In this document: positions 53,710-64,000 of the stretch, one piece after another
Position numbering within the stretch: position 1 is the stretch's first letter
Layout: every line of letters starts with the position of its first letter
Source of the DNA: Bursaphelenchus xylophilus
Taxonomy: Eukaryota > Nematoda > Chromadorea > Rhabditida > Aphelenchoididae
Length of the DNA stretch: 64,000 nt
Direction of reading: 5' to 3'
Assembly: GCA_904066235.2 (NCBI GenBank)
Contig: CAJFCV020000005.1
Span: 2,356,001 to 2,420,000 of the forward strand
Made by a program: the position numbers and the translations under genes
Notes under the pieces: generated by a model
The model's database searches: none
Told to the model about the DNA's origin: nothing
Seen by the model: only the letters and a program-made list of their open reading frames with translations

Positions 53710-54594
53710 TTAACCCTTTCCGGACGAGTCGGCACGTTCAGGTAAAAATGAAAGAGCGTACCCTACTGAGTAACGGCATAATAGTGGTTCAGCCCATCGA
53801 AGCGTTATTTGGGACTTAGGACAAAAAATGTCCTAAAACATACCCCCATTTGACATATCACTTTTAAAATTTTTGTGACAAGCTGTAGATCGGTTGACTT
53901 TTTAATGTCAACAAGATGATTCAACGCGAATACGGACAGGAATAGCACATAAACATTACCTAAATGTCATTTTTATATTTTTACTCTGTTTTCAGGCAAT
54001 TTTCATGGATTTTAATTTGGTTTCACACTAAAACAATATTTATCAAAGAAAAAATTATTATTTTCTCGATTCGAGCTGCGCCCGACCCTTCTCGGCTTGC
54101 AGCGACATTTTATACGATGAAACATTTACATTTTCAACATTTTTGCGTTTTACAGAAATATGCCTCATAGGTTTTTTCTGGAAACACTCTAGGAAGAAGC
54201 TAGCATCAAAATAGATTTGGAAAAACCACATTTGGACCGAAACGGTTGATGTCGACAGAAGATATACTTGATTTTAGGTCCAAAATTGACCAAAATTAAA
54301 ATTTCAATTTCCAAAAATCGATAACAAATCCTATAGTGGTCCCATTCGGACAGTTCTTGGATGTAACAGTACTAAGACTCCTCGACTTTAATTTAGGGTA
54401 GTTTCCGACCTACAGCTTGTCACAAAAATTTTAAAAGTGATATGTTAAATGGGGGTATGTTTTAGGACATTTTTTGTCCTAATTGTAAGTCGCAAATAAC
54501 GCTTCGATGGGCTGAACCACTATTATGCCGTTACTCAGTAGGGTACCCTCTTTCATTTTTACCAGTACGTGCCGACTCGTCCGGAAAGGGTTAA
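53710..54594. mobile_element. 885 bp TTAA-flanked palindromic element, piggyBac-like ends
   Basis: The ends read TTAA-CCCTTTCCGGACGAGTCG and the inverse, next to TTAA on both sides. TTAA-CCC..GGG-TTAA is the form of piggyBac ends. The arms match for about 180 bp. No transposase is seen in the central 500 bp. Confidence 0.85.
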
Positions 54595-54598
54595 ACTT

Positions 54599-55051
54599 AC
54601 AGGGGAAGTACCCCAAGTGCGACGCTCAGATTTTCTTTAAATTTTGCGGACGTGTCGGGCATAGACTAGATACCAATTCCTGAAAGTTTGAGCCCGTGCT
54701 TTGCAGGCGCAGCCGAGATATCGAACGATCTTTGCCGCCAAGAGAGTACGCTTAACGCGGAGAGCGGTCAGAGAGAAAAACGCTTTTTGGCCATAACTTT
54801 GCGAGTTTCATGGGGAAAAAATTGATTTTTTATAGAAGCATTACTTTTTACGGTAGAAATAGGTATGAAACTTTTAGTGCCGAAATTCGGCAAAACGTCT
54901 CACATTTTCGCCGACGTTCGATCTAAACATTTCGGTTTTTTCTGCAAAGCGCGAGCTAGGATTCTCTCATATGTCTTAGAAAAAATTATTCTAAATTTGT
55001 GCCGAGTTTCATCAAAATCTGAGCGTCGCACTTGGGGGACTTCCCTTGTTA
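54599..55051. mobile_element. MITE family 4, complete copy (~450 bp)
   Basis: It starts ACAGGGGAAGTACCCCAAGT and ends with the inverse ACTTGGGGGACTTCCCTTGT. Subterminal GACGCTCAGATTTTC and GAAAATCTGAGCGTC-type stretches are inverted too. It serves as the reference for the worn copies in M13 introns. Confidence 0.85.
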
Positions 55052-55054
55052 GTG

Positions 55055-55730
55055 TGAGGTTCTCCAAGCCAAGGCGCGAATAAGGAATGTTCCGGTACCC
55101 AAAACAACTGGTCTCTTGCTAGAAAAAAATTTGCTTTTTTTGGTGTTGGAAATGTGTCAAACAAGATGAAGACGAATGGAGATCACTGAAAAAGGTATGC
55201 TTTTTGTTTTTTTTTTTTTGTTTTATAGCAGGTTGGAAAAGTTTTTTACGAGAGCTGATCCAATACTCTTGTGTTTTGGGCGATTTTAGGGACTTTTTGA
55301 CATAACGAATCGTGAAAATGGGTTATGATTTCTAAATGTAGTATAAAATATTATATTACACTAGGTACTTTGGTGAAGGTTTTGCCTGTAACTCGACAAA
55401 AACTCAACCATCAGAATTCCTGGACGGTTTTTTTGGGAAACTACACCCATTTTCACGCATCGTTATGTCAAAAAGTACCTAAAATCGTTCAAAACACAAA
55501 AAATATTGGACCAGCTTTCATAAGAAACTTTTCCAAACTGCTGTAAAACAGAAAAAAAACAAAAAGCATACCTTTTCAGTGATCTCCATTCGTCTTCATC
55601 TTGTTTGATCCATCTCCAACAATAAAAAAGAACAAATTTTTCATTTTCTAGCAAGAGCCCAGCCGTTTTGGGTACTGCTGCGGGAACATTCCTTATTTTC
55701 GCCTTGGCTTGGAGAACCTCGCGTTTTAAA
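55055..55730. repeat. 680 bp palindrome
   Basis: GGTTCTCCAAGCCAAGGCGC, TAAGGAATGTTCC and AAGATGAAGACGAATGGAGA at the left are inverted at 55570-55725, with a loop of about 150 bp near 55320-55460. Mirrored open frames occur on both strands. The minus one (55463-55774) has no recognisable domain. Confidence 0.75.
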
Positions 55731-55783
55731 TAACAATTGCCTAAAAAGGTTTCTACAATTGCGGAAACGCCCATAAAAGATGT

Positions 55784-55857
55784 TTACTTACATATAATAA
55801 CCGCCACGATCAAGGCCATAACTTTCGACAATGAAGGCATTTTTGGAATGGGTTCGT
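55784..55857 (-). CDS. Possible signal-peptide first exon
   Basis: After the minus-strand acceptor CCTTTCAG the sequence contains ATG with MPSLSKVMALIVAVII, and then a donor GTAAGT (phase 1). This is the form of a first exon coding a signal peptide. A further upstream frame (56083-55985, MIPKILKFQENQ..) does not join it in phase with its best donor. It could have been the start of relic E, whose N-terminal exons are otherwise missing. No continuation is found. Confidence 0.35.
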
Positions 55858-56252
55858 CTGAAAGGAAAATAATATAATATTTTTTATAAAGAGTTGTGAA
55901 ACGAACACCAAAAACAATAAAAAAACCGGGCGTTTTCGGCGATCTGAGGAAATTTTGTCCACAAGAAACATTTCCTTTTTTTACGGCTTCAAATCTCTTT
56001 TTCAGCGGGATTTCGGCCATGTTTCCTCCTCGCGGGCATTTATCACTTTGATTTTCTTGGAACTTCAAGATTTTAGGTATCATTTATTAATTTAAAAGGA
56101 AGGTGTTAAAGGCTAGCATGAAGTATGTATTAGTAGAAGTTTTCAACGAGCTTTTTCAACTTCCCCCGATAGTTTCGCGTTTCAAAATTTTCATATTCTT
56201 CGTGTTGCCATTTTTTAGTTTCTTTTGACAAACTTATGTTTTCTGTTTTCAG
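55858..56252. other. No supported gene
   Basis: It contains the minus-strand frame MIPKILKFQENQ at 56083-55985 mentioned with the preceding entry. Otherwise nothing is recognised. Confidence 0.3.
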
Positions 56253-56291
56253 ATCACAGTGCCCCCGCAAGCCCAGCTCTCTCCACATTTG
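56253..56291 (+). CDS. Isolated 39 bp exon-like segment
   Basis: It is bounded by the acceptor TTCTGTTTTCAG and the donor GTAAGTAG, with a further acceptor-like TTCTGTTTTTAG 36 bp on. In phase 0 it encodes ITVPPQAQLSPHL. Strong splice signals on both sides are the only support. No flanking exon was found. Confidence 0.25.
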
Positions 56292-56821
56292 GTAAGTAGG
56301 TGATTCTTTGTTTTCTTCTGTTTTTAGGTCAAAAGGTTGTGTTCAAAAAATGGTAAAAATGCCTGGTTTACCTTATTTTAGCTTGAGTTCTTGACTACAA
56401 AACGGTGCAATATTGCGAAATTTTATTGTCGTTTGATTTTTTTATAGACTTTGGAAACTGCCCACTCGAAAACGACAATATTTCTTGATCTACCTAATAG
56501 ATAGTCACGCCGCTCATAAATCAGCATACAAATACCAAAATAAGTGGTAATCAGTTGTTAGCAATCATAGGATAGCCAGCCGGGTTTCGTTATCTTCTCG
56601 TTCATCTTTTATGAGTTGGGCACTTGGGGGTACACCATGTACAATGTAAAGTCAATCTAGCGGGTTTAAAGGGCAGAAAATTTTTATGCTATTGTATGAT
56701 AGCTAACAAGAAACTACTGTCCGTTATAGTCTTTGTATGCTGGTTTCGTGAGGTCTTATACCTCGAAATGTAAAAAATTCCAAGAAACAAATTTTTTTCA
56801 AAATTGGTACCACGCCTGTGG
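56292..56821. other. No supported gene
   Basis: It includes 56635-56700, which matches 48965-49010 and begins the longer duplicated block that continues at 56822. Confidence 0.4.
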
Positions 56822-57442
56822 CCGACATAAAGCAATTATGCGGAGTTAAAGCATGTCTCCTAGCATCTTAAACGTTCTTGGTTTCATCAAGTTCTGTTCA
56901 TTTTGACTGAAGTTACACTCAAAATAAAAAAAAATTTACAATTCGCTGACAACTATTGTCTAAAACGTGTTCCATCAATAAGTTTTTAGTCAGTTAAGTA
57001 ACAAATTAATAGTCTTACCGGTTTATTAAGAGAATGGTACGCTTCACGTGCATTGTCGAGGGTCAACTCTGACCTGTATGGAGCACTTTTCCTGGTGAGA
57101 ATCCGTTTTCATTGAAAGGATCTTTAGTAATACTCCTTATTATAGAACGTATAATGTACGCTGCCAGCATGTTTAAGAAATACTAAAAAAATTGGTAGGG
57201 AGAATAGAGAGAACAGCGCTTGAAGAAGTGAGCGTCTAAATTTTTGTGGCGCAAGGAGAGGGAAGAGAGACTTGTGTGGCAGAAAGAGCGTTTGAGAGGA
57301 GGTCCGCGCCATTGTTGATTGGCTAGAAAGGAAGACGCGTCTTTTTTCCTTTTTCTTTTTGTAATAGAAACGTCGTTTATAGCATAAAGCAAACAGGGAT
57401 GCTTTACGCACAACAAAGCCTGTACACAACGAGCAATCTCAG
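56822..57442. repeat. ~600 bp direct repeat partner of 49422-50031
   Basis: It has the same order of segments as 49422-50031 with small insertions and deletions. It lies at the 3' side of relic F. Confidence 0.8.
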
Positions 57443-57505
57443 AGCTTCCAAATGTGGATTTTACGTCAAAATTTTGCGTGGCGCCTTGTTAGGGGGCTCT
57501 AAAGG

Positions 57506-57644
57506 CGTTCATACTGAACATTACAAAGATTTTGCCCAAGCAATTGCCGATGTCTTTGCCGGAGGAAAAGATCCGGTTTCGTATCAAAATTTTGGCGAGC
57601 TAAATCGAAGATGTGGCTCTCTCTTTAGTCACTTTCTCGGTTAG
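57506..57644 (+). pseudogene. Neprilysin-like exon relic on the plus strand
   Basis: The plus frame reads TEHYKDFAQAIADVFAGGKD, then PVSYQNFGELNRRCGSLFSH. It aligns with the start of exon 4 of gene D (IIYDIAQIFAGAEDPGPYRN then CAELIEDVAPMYYRK). It is inverted relative to all other M13 copies, so a rearrangement has occurred. No other exon accompanies it. Confidence 0.6.
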
Positions 57645-58039
57645 AATTACATTTATTATAAAAATTTTACTTAGTACTTTCCAAATGCTTCAAGTATTCT
57701 AATTATTAGGAAGAACATAATGGGAATAATTGTAGAATGGTTGAATATTGCTTGGTACAACACCTCCACAATCTCCTGTTTTGTGATACGCGCTTCCCGG
57801 CTCACAATGGAAAGCGTTCGAAAATGCCCTCCAGCACTTGAAGTAGTCCCATGCATCAGACTTTTTGTCGGCAAAGTCTCCACCAAGCATAATCAAATTC
57901 TGAGCCAAGTTCAAAAAGTACAGCTGTTCTTGCGACAGTTTGCTGATAAATGGACTCTCAACAAAAGAATCTTGAAAGAACATTGTATTGCGACGTTGAA
58001 AAGCGTTGTAGGCAACGGTGTTCACTCAAAAAAAAAGAT

Positions 58040-58362
58040 GGGGATTTTGACAAACGAAGTACTCCAAGTTCAACGCCTAGATTTTTTGTAAATTTTTCAC
58101 GTTCTTTTGGCATAGACGGTCTATCAATTCCTGAAAATTTTAGCTTGCGCTTTGAAGAGATGGCTGTGAAATTCAACAATCTGCCGAAAGAATGCGCGAA
58201 ACGCGTGGAGCTTTTTTGTTATGCTAATTCTCGCAAAAAAACTGTCGCTTTTTTTACTATTTTTCGATCTAAAAATCTCTGTCGTTTCTCCAAAGCTCGG
58301 TCTAAATTTGTGCTAACTACCATCAAAATCTGGGCGTCGCACTTGCAGTATTTTGTATCAAG
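58040..58362. mobile_element. MITE family 4 copy in relic F
   Basis: GAAGTACTCCAAGTTCAACG at the left and TGGGCGTCGCACTTGCAGTA at the right are its ends. It lies within 20 bp of the last exon and may have destroyed the original 3' splice site. A truncated piece of the same insertion is at 50042-50070 in relic E. Confidence 0.7.
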
Positions 58363-59027
58363 AATTAAAGTAAACCTACGATGTGCCTTATTCCGAAAGG
58401 CGAAAGCAAAATTGGAATAGGTCAAAGCTGGTGGGAAAGCCCTGTTATAAAAGGGATAGCTGATTGCATGCATTCCAAATCCAAAATACTCCTCATTCCC
58501 GGCCTCGAGACCAAAGAAGGATGTGTGTTTCTGAAACTTTATCACCTCTACGCCTCAATCATTACCTCAAAACTCGGAGAGTAAAACATTTTCTCCTGAT
58601 GATCGGCGTTCCATTGAATCATCCGTTTCATGTTATTCACATGCCGATCTCGATACAAAAACTCCTCAATAAACGTGACATTAAAGTACTTTTCGAATTC
58701 GGCGTTCTCAAAAATCGGATGACTTATATTCAGCAGTTTGATCCGTTGAAATCCCGTCGTCTCGGGCGCATTCATCGAGTACAAGGTGGCGTTGAACGCG
58801 CTGACAATGTCTGTGTACATTCTGAGGAACTCCTCTTCAAGAGTCTGTATGGAATCCTCGTTTTGGTTGATGAAATCAAACATGATCTTTTTGTAGTACA
58901 TCGGAGCAACATCTTCAACAAGTTCGGCGCAGTTATTGTAGGGCCCGGGCTCTTCGCTGCCATTGAAAATATCGCGGATGTGATATAAGATTTGTTTGCG
59001 TTCTTCCACCTAAAAGCGTGGCCATAT

Positions 59028-59159
59028 CAGTCTGTCGGGAAAATAATGAACAGAATGTCGCATCAAAAATCGCATCGCTGCCGAGAAAATCCATTGTGTG
59101 GCAGCAAAATCAAATTGCTTTTCACTTCAGCGACGCGCTCATTGTTTTCTCGACAGAGT
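59028..59159. mobile_element. MITE family 3 copy in relic F
   Basis: CAGTCTGTCGGGAAAATAAT and an inverted CATTGTTTTCTCGACAGAG bound it. It is in the intron equivalent to gene D intron 3, where D also has a family 3 copy. Confidence 0.8.
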
Positions 59160-59466
59160 AATGAAGGGGGTTTCTCATTGGAGAGCTTACCGACTCAGGG
59201 AAATAAATGACCACTGGGAAATCATCGTAAAGCTTGACACCAAAAATCACTTTGGCCATCTCTTTACATCGCTGTTTTCCCTTCGCAGGTGTCATCGTGC
59301 AACGGCTGATCGAGCTGGCCCTGCATCCCAATAAAGACTTTTCTCCCCATCATTGCTTCGTCAAAGTACGTTGAGCCATATTTGAACAGGATGCTGAGAT
59401 AGGAAGCAAAATGCGAAGCAAACCAAGTGTTGTTTTCGAAGGATGGGGTAGCAAGGTCGGAGTTTA

Positions 59467-60678
59467 TTAGGTTGGCAACTAAGTTATTGAAATTTTTTTT
59501 GCATTATTCCACAGACCTTCTTAAGTCAGTATGGCTAGTATCACACTATCCCACCTGTAGTAGGGTTAGAGTATTATCAAACCCAGAGGCATCGAACTCG
59601 CAGCTCGCGTGTTGGTGTAGTACCTTGAATTTGAATAAGAGCAATTTTGAGTGGTCATTTTGCAGTGCCATGCAATGCGTTTAGAACTCGAATGACATAA
59701 TGCTAATGTACAACGTTTACAACGTTAGGACACCTTCAACAGTCTTGTGTAACATTTTGTCCCAAAAGGATCAATAGAAATTATTACGACTTCGCTTAAA
59801 ATTAGGCGGTAGGCTGTCTTTCAAGGTGTTGCACGAGACGCTAAAGAAGGCAGCGCGGTTAACTCTTCGGGTAGTGACAGAGCTATTCACTACGAACCAA
59901 ATTGTAGCATAAACCGTCTTCCTTCTTGGAGCATGACATAAAGTTGCGACCGTATTTATCTTCAAGACCTGCCTAGTGGCTCCCAAAAAGTTAACCGAGT
60001 AGTTGCTATTTTTTTCCAAGACCTTTGTGCCGCTGATAAATCTAGGGCCCTGAAAAGGGACGTCTATTCTCTTTGTTAAAAACCCGTACAGGAGCCAGCG
60101 AGCTTAGGCGCGGTATTCTGAAGTTAAGGCCGAACAGACCCTTTATACCCGATGAAAGCATTTTTAAAGATTTTAGCAAATTTTTTAAGCGCTATGCTCT
60201 CGGGAAAATTACCAGCACAGAGTATCACTCCTCCGAATATGTTTACATGGGAGATAGAAAAGATTCAGGCTGCGAGCAAAACGAAATCTAGAATATCCAC
60301 TTACGTCAAAATGCCTGTTTGGACCGATAGAAATAATGATCGTAAGAACTTGTCAAACAGTCCAAATAGACTTTGCTTTCTTGAGTGTTGTGAAGTACTT
60401 ATGTTACTCTCTGTGTCGGATATCACACCTATTTGGCTGCGTACGATCTAAGGTATAAAAACTTCAGTATAACAGAACATCTAGAAACCGGCTTCATGAA
60501 ATCTTCTAAGCCTAAGTTCCCTGGTTTCTCTGTTGGTGGTGCCACTGCACATTCAGATGATAAGGCTTGTATTGTTGTTACTAATAGTGGGTATTATAGT
60601 TGTTGACTGTCAAGCCTTTAAAGGTTGTGGCAAAAAGAAAAGCAGTCAAAAATTTCAATAACTTAGTTGCCAACCTAA
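59467..60678. mobile_element. Mariner-type transposon with 31 bp inverted repeats, non-autonomous
   Basis: The ends are TTAGGTTGGCAACTAAGTTA extended to a perfect 31 bp inverted repeat, with TA duplicated on each side. The TTAGGTTGG..AAGT start is characteristic of mariner ends. The length (1212 bp) is that of a full mariner, yet I find none of the transposase signatures (for example HDNA or YSPDLAP blocks) in any frame. One plus-strand stretch near 60497 reads KPKFPGFSVGGATAHS, which looks coding but is unknown. Removing the element and one TA restores the reading frame of the host exon. Confidence 0.9.
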
Positions 60679-61019
60679 TATTAGCGCTAGATTTGCCGCA
60701 GCTTCCGTGTCGTCCTTTCCGGGCTTGAACTTCTTTCCGGGGAAGGGAGTTTGATATTGGCAGAAACCAAAGATCCTTTTGAGTTCGACAAGAGGCTCCT
60801 GAAAAGATTCGTTGTGTTTGACTGTGATACAGTGGAACCTTTGTAAAAAAAGCTTCCGTACAATGAAACTTGTCCATAGCGGACAATTTCACGTGTTCCA
60901 AAAGCCAATTTTAGGCCCACAGTACAGCTTTGTATACATATTATATAACCCAACTCAGCTCTGGTCGCAAAGCCGCTGAGGAGACTTCGGCGACACTGTT
61001 TCAAAACTCACAATAAAGT

Positions 61020-61185
61020 GTCACGTTTTTGCCTGCTTTCAGTCTAAAAATCTCAGTCGTTTCTATAAAGAGCAGGTTTGGAGGCTCACATATATATGTC
61101 TTCGAAAAAATAAAGCTAAATTTGTGCCAAGTCTCGTCAAAATTTGAGCGTTGCACTTCAAAGTACTTCTCCTGTAAAACGAATA
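61020..61185. mobile_element. MITE family 4 fragment
   Basis: TCTAAAAATCTCAG, GTGCCAAGTCTCGTCAAAAT and TTGAGCGTTGCACTTCAAAG match the right half of the family. The left half is lost. It lies in the intron between the first and second remaining exons of relic F. Confidence 0.6.
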
Positions 61186-61445
61186 ATTTTTTGTCTCTTG
61201 CGATTTATTGCACACGGGTACCGATGCACTTTCGGCGGAAATTCAATACCAAATTTGCTTACAAATTGACTCTGCATTTTGCCGAACACCTCTTCGGCTC
61301 TCTCCTGTTTATATTTCACAAAGGTGGAGGCTTCGATTCCGTAGGCCGCGTAGTTGGCAAAGTCGTCACATGGCTCGGTGGTGGACGCTATTCCCGACTC
61401 TAACAGCTCTGCTTTTTTATGCAGAGCTTCTTCGTTCTAAAGGCA

Positions 61446-63395
61446 TGATGATATGAGCGTTTGGGTTGTGTCCGAACGGTGCACCTGAAACAAACAGTGC
61501 ACCTGGCTGAACGGGGCACCTGAGCGAACGGTGCACCTGACACGTTTTGAACTGTGCACCTGGGCGAACGTTGCACCTGGGCGAACAGTGCACCTGGGCG
61601 ACAGCGCACCTTGAAAAAGAGATTTTTCATGAACAATTGAACAAAATTTGAAATGTTTTCGCTTCGAGACAGGGAAAAAGGATTTTTTTGGAATTTTTTA
61701 AAAAATTTGAAAGGTTTTCGCTTCGGGACAGGGAAAAAGGATTTTTTTGGAATTTTTTAAAAAATTTGAAAGGTTTTCGCTTCGGGACAGAGAAAAAGGA
61801 TTTTTTTGGGAAATTTTGATAAAACTTGAAAGGTTTTCACTTCGAGACAGAGAAAAAGAATTTTTTTTGGAATTTTTTTAAAAATTTGAAAGGTTTTCGC
61901 TTCGGGACAGGGAAAAAGGATTTTTTTGGAATTTTTTAAAAAATTTGAAAGGTTTTCGCTTCGGGACAGGGAAAAAGGATCTTTTTGGGAAATTTTTTAA
62001 AAATTTGATAGGTTTTCGCTTCGGGACAGGGAAAAAGGATTTTTTGGAAAATTTTTTAAAAATTTGATAGGTTTTCGCTTCGGGACAGGGAAAAAGGATT
62101 TTTTTTGGAAAATTTTAATAAAACTTGAAAGGTTTTCGCTTCGAGACAGGGAACAAGGATTTTTTTGGGAAATTTTTTAAAAATTTGATAGGTTTTCGCT
62201 TCGGGACAGGGAAAAAGGATTTTTTGGAAAATTTTTTAAAAATTTGATAGGTTTTCGCTTCGGGACAGGGAAAAAGGATTTTTTGGAAAATTTTTTAAAA
62301 ATTTGATAGGTTTTCGCTTCGAGACCTCCCCTTGTCATATTTAGTTTTTCAGAATGAAAAAAAAATTATAAAAACGGCTTACCTTGATCCCCCCTTGTCA
62401 TATTTATCTTTTTACAAACAAAAAAATTGTCAAAAAAAGCTTACATTGATCTCCCCATGTCATATTTATCTTTTTACAAACAAAAAAATTGTCAAAAAAA
62501 GCTTACCTTGATCTCCCCTTGTCATATTTAGTTTTTCAGAATGAATAAAAAATATAAAAACGGCTTACCTTGATCCCCCCTTGTCATATTTATACCTCTG
62601 AAAACTTTTAAAAATTTTCCAAAAAGTCCTTTTTCCCTGTCCCGAAGCGAAAACCTTTCAAATTTTTTAAAAAAATTCCAAAAAAAATTCTTTTTCTCTG
62701 TCCTGAAGCGAAAACCTTTCAAATTTTAAAAAAAAATCCAAAAAATCCTTTTTCCCGGTCCCGAAGCGAAAACCATTCAAAACTTTTAAAAATTTTCCAA
62801 AAAAGTTCTTTTTCTCTGTCCCGAAGCGAAAACCCTTCAAATTTTTTAAAAATTTCCCAAAAATTTCCTTTTCCCCTGTCCCGAAGCGAAAACCTTTCAA
62901 AATTTATTAAAATTTTCCAAAAAAAATCCTTTTTCTCTGTCCCGAAGCGAAAACCCTTCAAGTTTTATTAAAATTTTCCACAAAAAATCCTTTTTCCCTG
63001 TCCCGAAGCGAAAACCTTTCAAATTTTTTAAAAAAATTCCAAAAAAAATTCTTTTTCTCTGTCCCGAAGCGAAAACCTTTCAAATTAAAAAAAAAAAAAA
63101 ATCCAAAAAAATCCTTTTTCTCTGTCCCGAAACGAAAACCTTTCAAATTTTTTAAAAATTTTCCAAAAAAATCGTTTCTCCTTGTCCCGACACGAAAACC
63201 TTTCAAATTTTCTTCAATAATGCACAAAAAACTTTTTTTCAAGGTGCACTATTCGAATAGGTGCACTGTTCAAACAAGAAAATGTCAGGTGCACCGTTCA
63301 GCCAGGTGCACAATTCAGCCAGGTGCCCCGTTCAGCCAGGTGCACAATTCGTCAGGTGCACCGTTCGGACCGAATCGAGCGTTTGATATGATATC
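61446..63395. mobile_element. 1.95 kb palindrome with GTGCACC repeats and inverted ~58 bp tandem arrays
   Basis: The outer ends (ATGATATGAGCGTTTGGG and its inverse) enclose runs of (C)GGTGCACCTG units: about seven at 61495-61610 and about seven inverted at 63243-63370. Inside are about eleven tandem units of about 58-60 bp, each with TTTTCGCTTCGGGACAG, in plus orientation (61640-62330). About ten units lie in the opposite orientation (62590-63210). A spacer with CTTGTCATATTTA repeats lies between (62331-62590). Repetitive minus-strand frames (for example KGFRFGTEKKDFFGKFLK) come from the tandem units and are not taken as genes. Confidence 0.85.
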
Positions 63396-63719
63396 TGATA
63401 ACTAGGACACCATTAACTTAAAGTTAGACTATGAGCGAGACCTATGATTAGAAAATGGATGATATACCGCATAACTATGACTGTGGGCTAGTGTTACTTT
63501 ATTGAGTTTGATTTTTTATGATTTCACACACAGCGTCATAGCGATTTATTATTTAATTTTATGGGCAGCAGACTTCTTTTCTTCTTTTGTCCTTTATGGC
63601 CTCATTGTCTCCGAATTTAGAAAAATCAACAGCAATAAATGCTGTTGATTTCCAAAGTGTTTGAATAGGAAAGTGTCTACGATTGGTGGAGGATTGCTGT
63701 GAGTTAATACAGTGGGGGC
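63396..63719. other. Unassigned segment, possible terminal exon on the minus strand
   Basis: A minus-strand frame ends FIAVDFSKFGDNEAIKDKRR then KEVCCP and a stop near 63559, followed by AAATAATAAATC as a possible poly(A) signal. An acceptor-like AATCAACAG precedes it. It could be a terminal exon of a gene starting beyond the window, or chance. Confidence 0.25.
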
Positions 63720-63963
63720 CTGATACAGTGGCAAAAAACGTACCATTTTGAATCCGCGAAGTATTAAAAATGTAGCAAAATGTTTTCCTTTCCAAGTGAA
63801 AAAACTTCGTTTTGAAAGACGCGCCCTTTCCTCACAAAAAGAGCGGGCGCGCTTTTGAAATCTGAGTTTTTTAGTTGGAGAGGGAGGTATTTTGCCACAT
63901 TTTTTGATACTTCCTGGATGCAAAATGGTACGTTTTTTGCCACTGGATGAGGTCCCCCCACTG
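63720..63963. mobile_element. MITE family 1, copy f
   Basis: CAGTGGGGGCCTGATACAGT and its inverse bound about 245 bp. The target TA on the right has become CA. The next 37 bp to the window end (AATATTACTCCGGCAAACAT) match the sequence beside copy e in gene D intron 2. Confidence 0.8.
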
Positions 63964-64000
63964 CATGTCAAAATATTACTCCGGCAAACATCAAAAAAAA

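Larger units (their letters stand above)
57699..61436 (-). pseudogene. Neprilysin-like relic F (non-catalytic type), interrupted by a mariner-type element
   Basis: Exons on the minus strand: 61436-61263, 60798-59191 (containing the insertion 59467-60678), 59009-58566, 58530-58380 and 58024-57699. The first equals D exon 2 (NEEALHKKAELLESG and EPCDDF). No signal-peptide exon was found. Exon 3 is split by a 1.2 kb transposon at a TA. Downstream of it the frame is broken again near 59290, between HDDTCEG and KQRCKEM, where D and B have a few more residues. Exons 4 and 5 are open. The last exon uses a weak acceptor (TTTTTTTTGAG) because a MITE family 4 sits against it. It ends with AFSNAFHC and no HExxH or ExxxD, as in B and D. 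Two independent lesions mark it as a pseudogene. Confidence 0.85.

Noticed and set aside
62528..63242. Minus-strand frames with repeated FRFGTEKKDFFGKFLK units
   Set aside because: Translation of 58 bp tandem units. Length not a multiple of three, so frames change from unit to unit.
63559..63795. A complete small minus-strand gene
   Set aside because: Its 5' part overlaps MITE family 1 copy f. At most a terminal exon remains.

Overview
The window looks like nuclear DNA of a nematode, probably a rhabditid. It is AT-rich, has short GT..TTTCAG introns, and contains M13 (neprilysin-like) metallopeptidase genes next to dense families of palindromic non-autonomous transposons. The species is not certain. 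I see no rRNA, CRISPR, operator or other prokaryotic feature.

Layout. 1-10.3 kb is gene-free. It holds a 1.84 kb TTAA-flanked palindromic transposon carrying tRNA-like sequences (1471-3308), a cluster of TGCACTGTGCA motifs (8.1-8.7 kb) and several GC-richer islands that may be cis-regulatory. 10.4-14.9 kb (+) is a four-exon gene for a 379-residue single-pass membrane protein with a proline-rich tail, a PPxY motif and a C-terminal PDZ ligand. 15.6-26.0 kb (-) holds two head-to-tail M13 genes. The upstream one (B, 25989-22112) lacks every catalytic motif. The downstream one (A, 21956-15636) keeps HEIGH and EALAD. They are 155 bp apart, as in a nematode operon. 26-32.4 kb is a transposon pile-up, including a second copy of the TTAA/tRNA palindrome. 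32.6-40.4 kb is a GC-rich duplicated cluster on the + strand encoding a multicopy, Glu-rich protein family, mixed with Ty3/gypsy fragments on the - strand.

41-64 kb (-) is the rest of the M13 cluster: relic C (catalytic type, truncated and frameshifted), intact non-catalytic gene D, broken E, and broken F, which is interrupted by a mariner-type element. A small relic lies on the + strand at 57.5 kb. Between D and E, and again at 53.5 kb, a repeated two-exon 3' gene end encodes a conserved short C-terminus in four copies plus a truncated fifth.

How the parts fit. The M13 cluster appears to have grown by tandem duplication of a unit made of a catalytically dead paralogue followed by a catalytic one. 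Later transposon insertion, almost all in introns, and deletion eroded it. The dead paralogues B and D have intact 560- and 528-residue frames and have lost HExxH, ExxxD and the His/Arg substrate pair together. This suggests they are retained non-enzymatic proteins and not random debris. Coordinates of spliced models were derived by hand from splice consensus and phase agreement.
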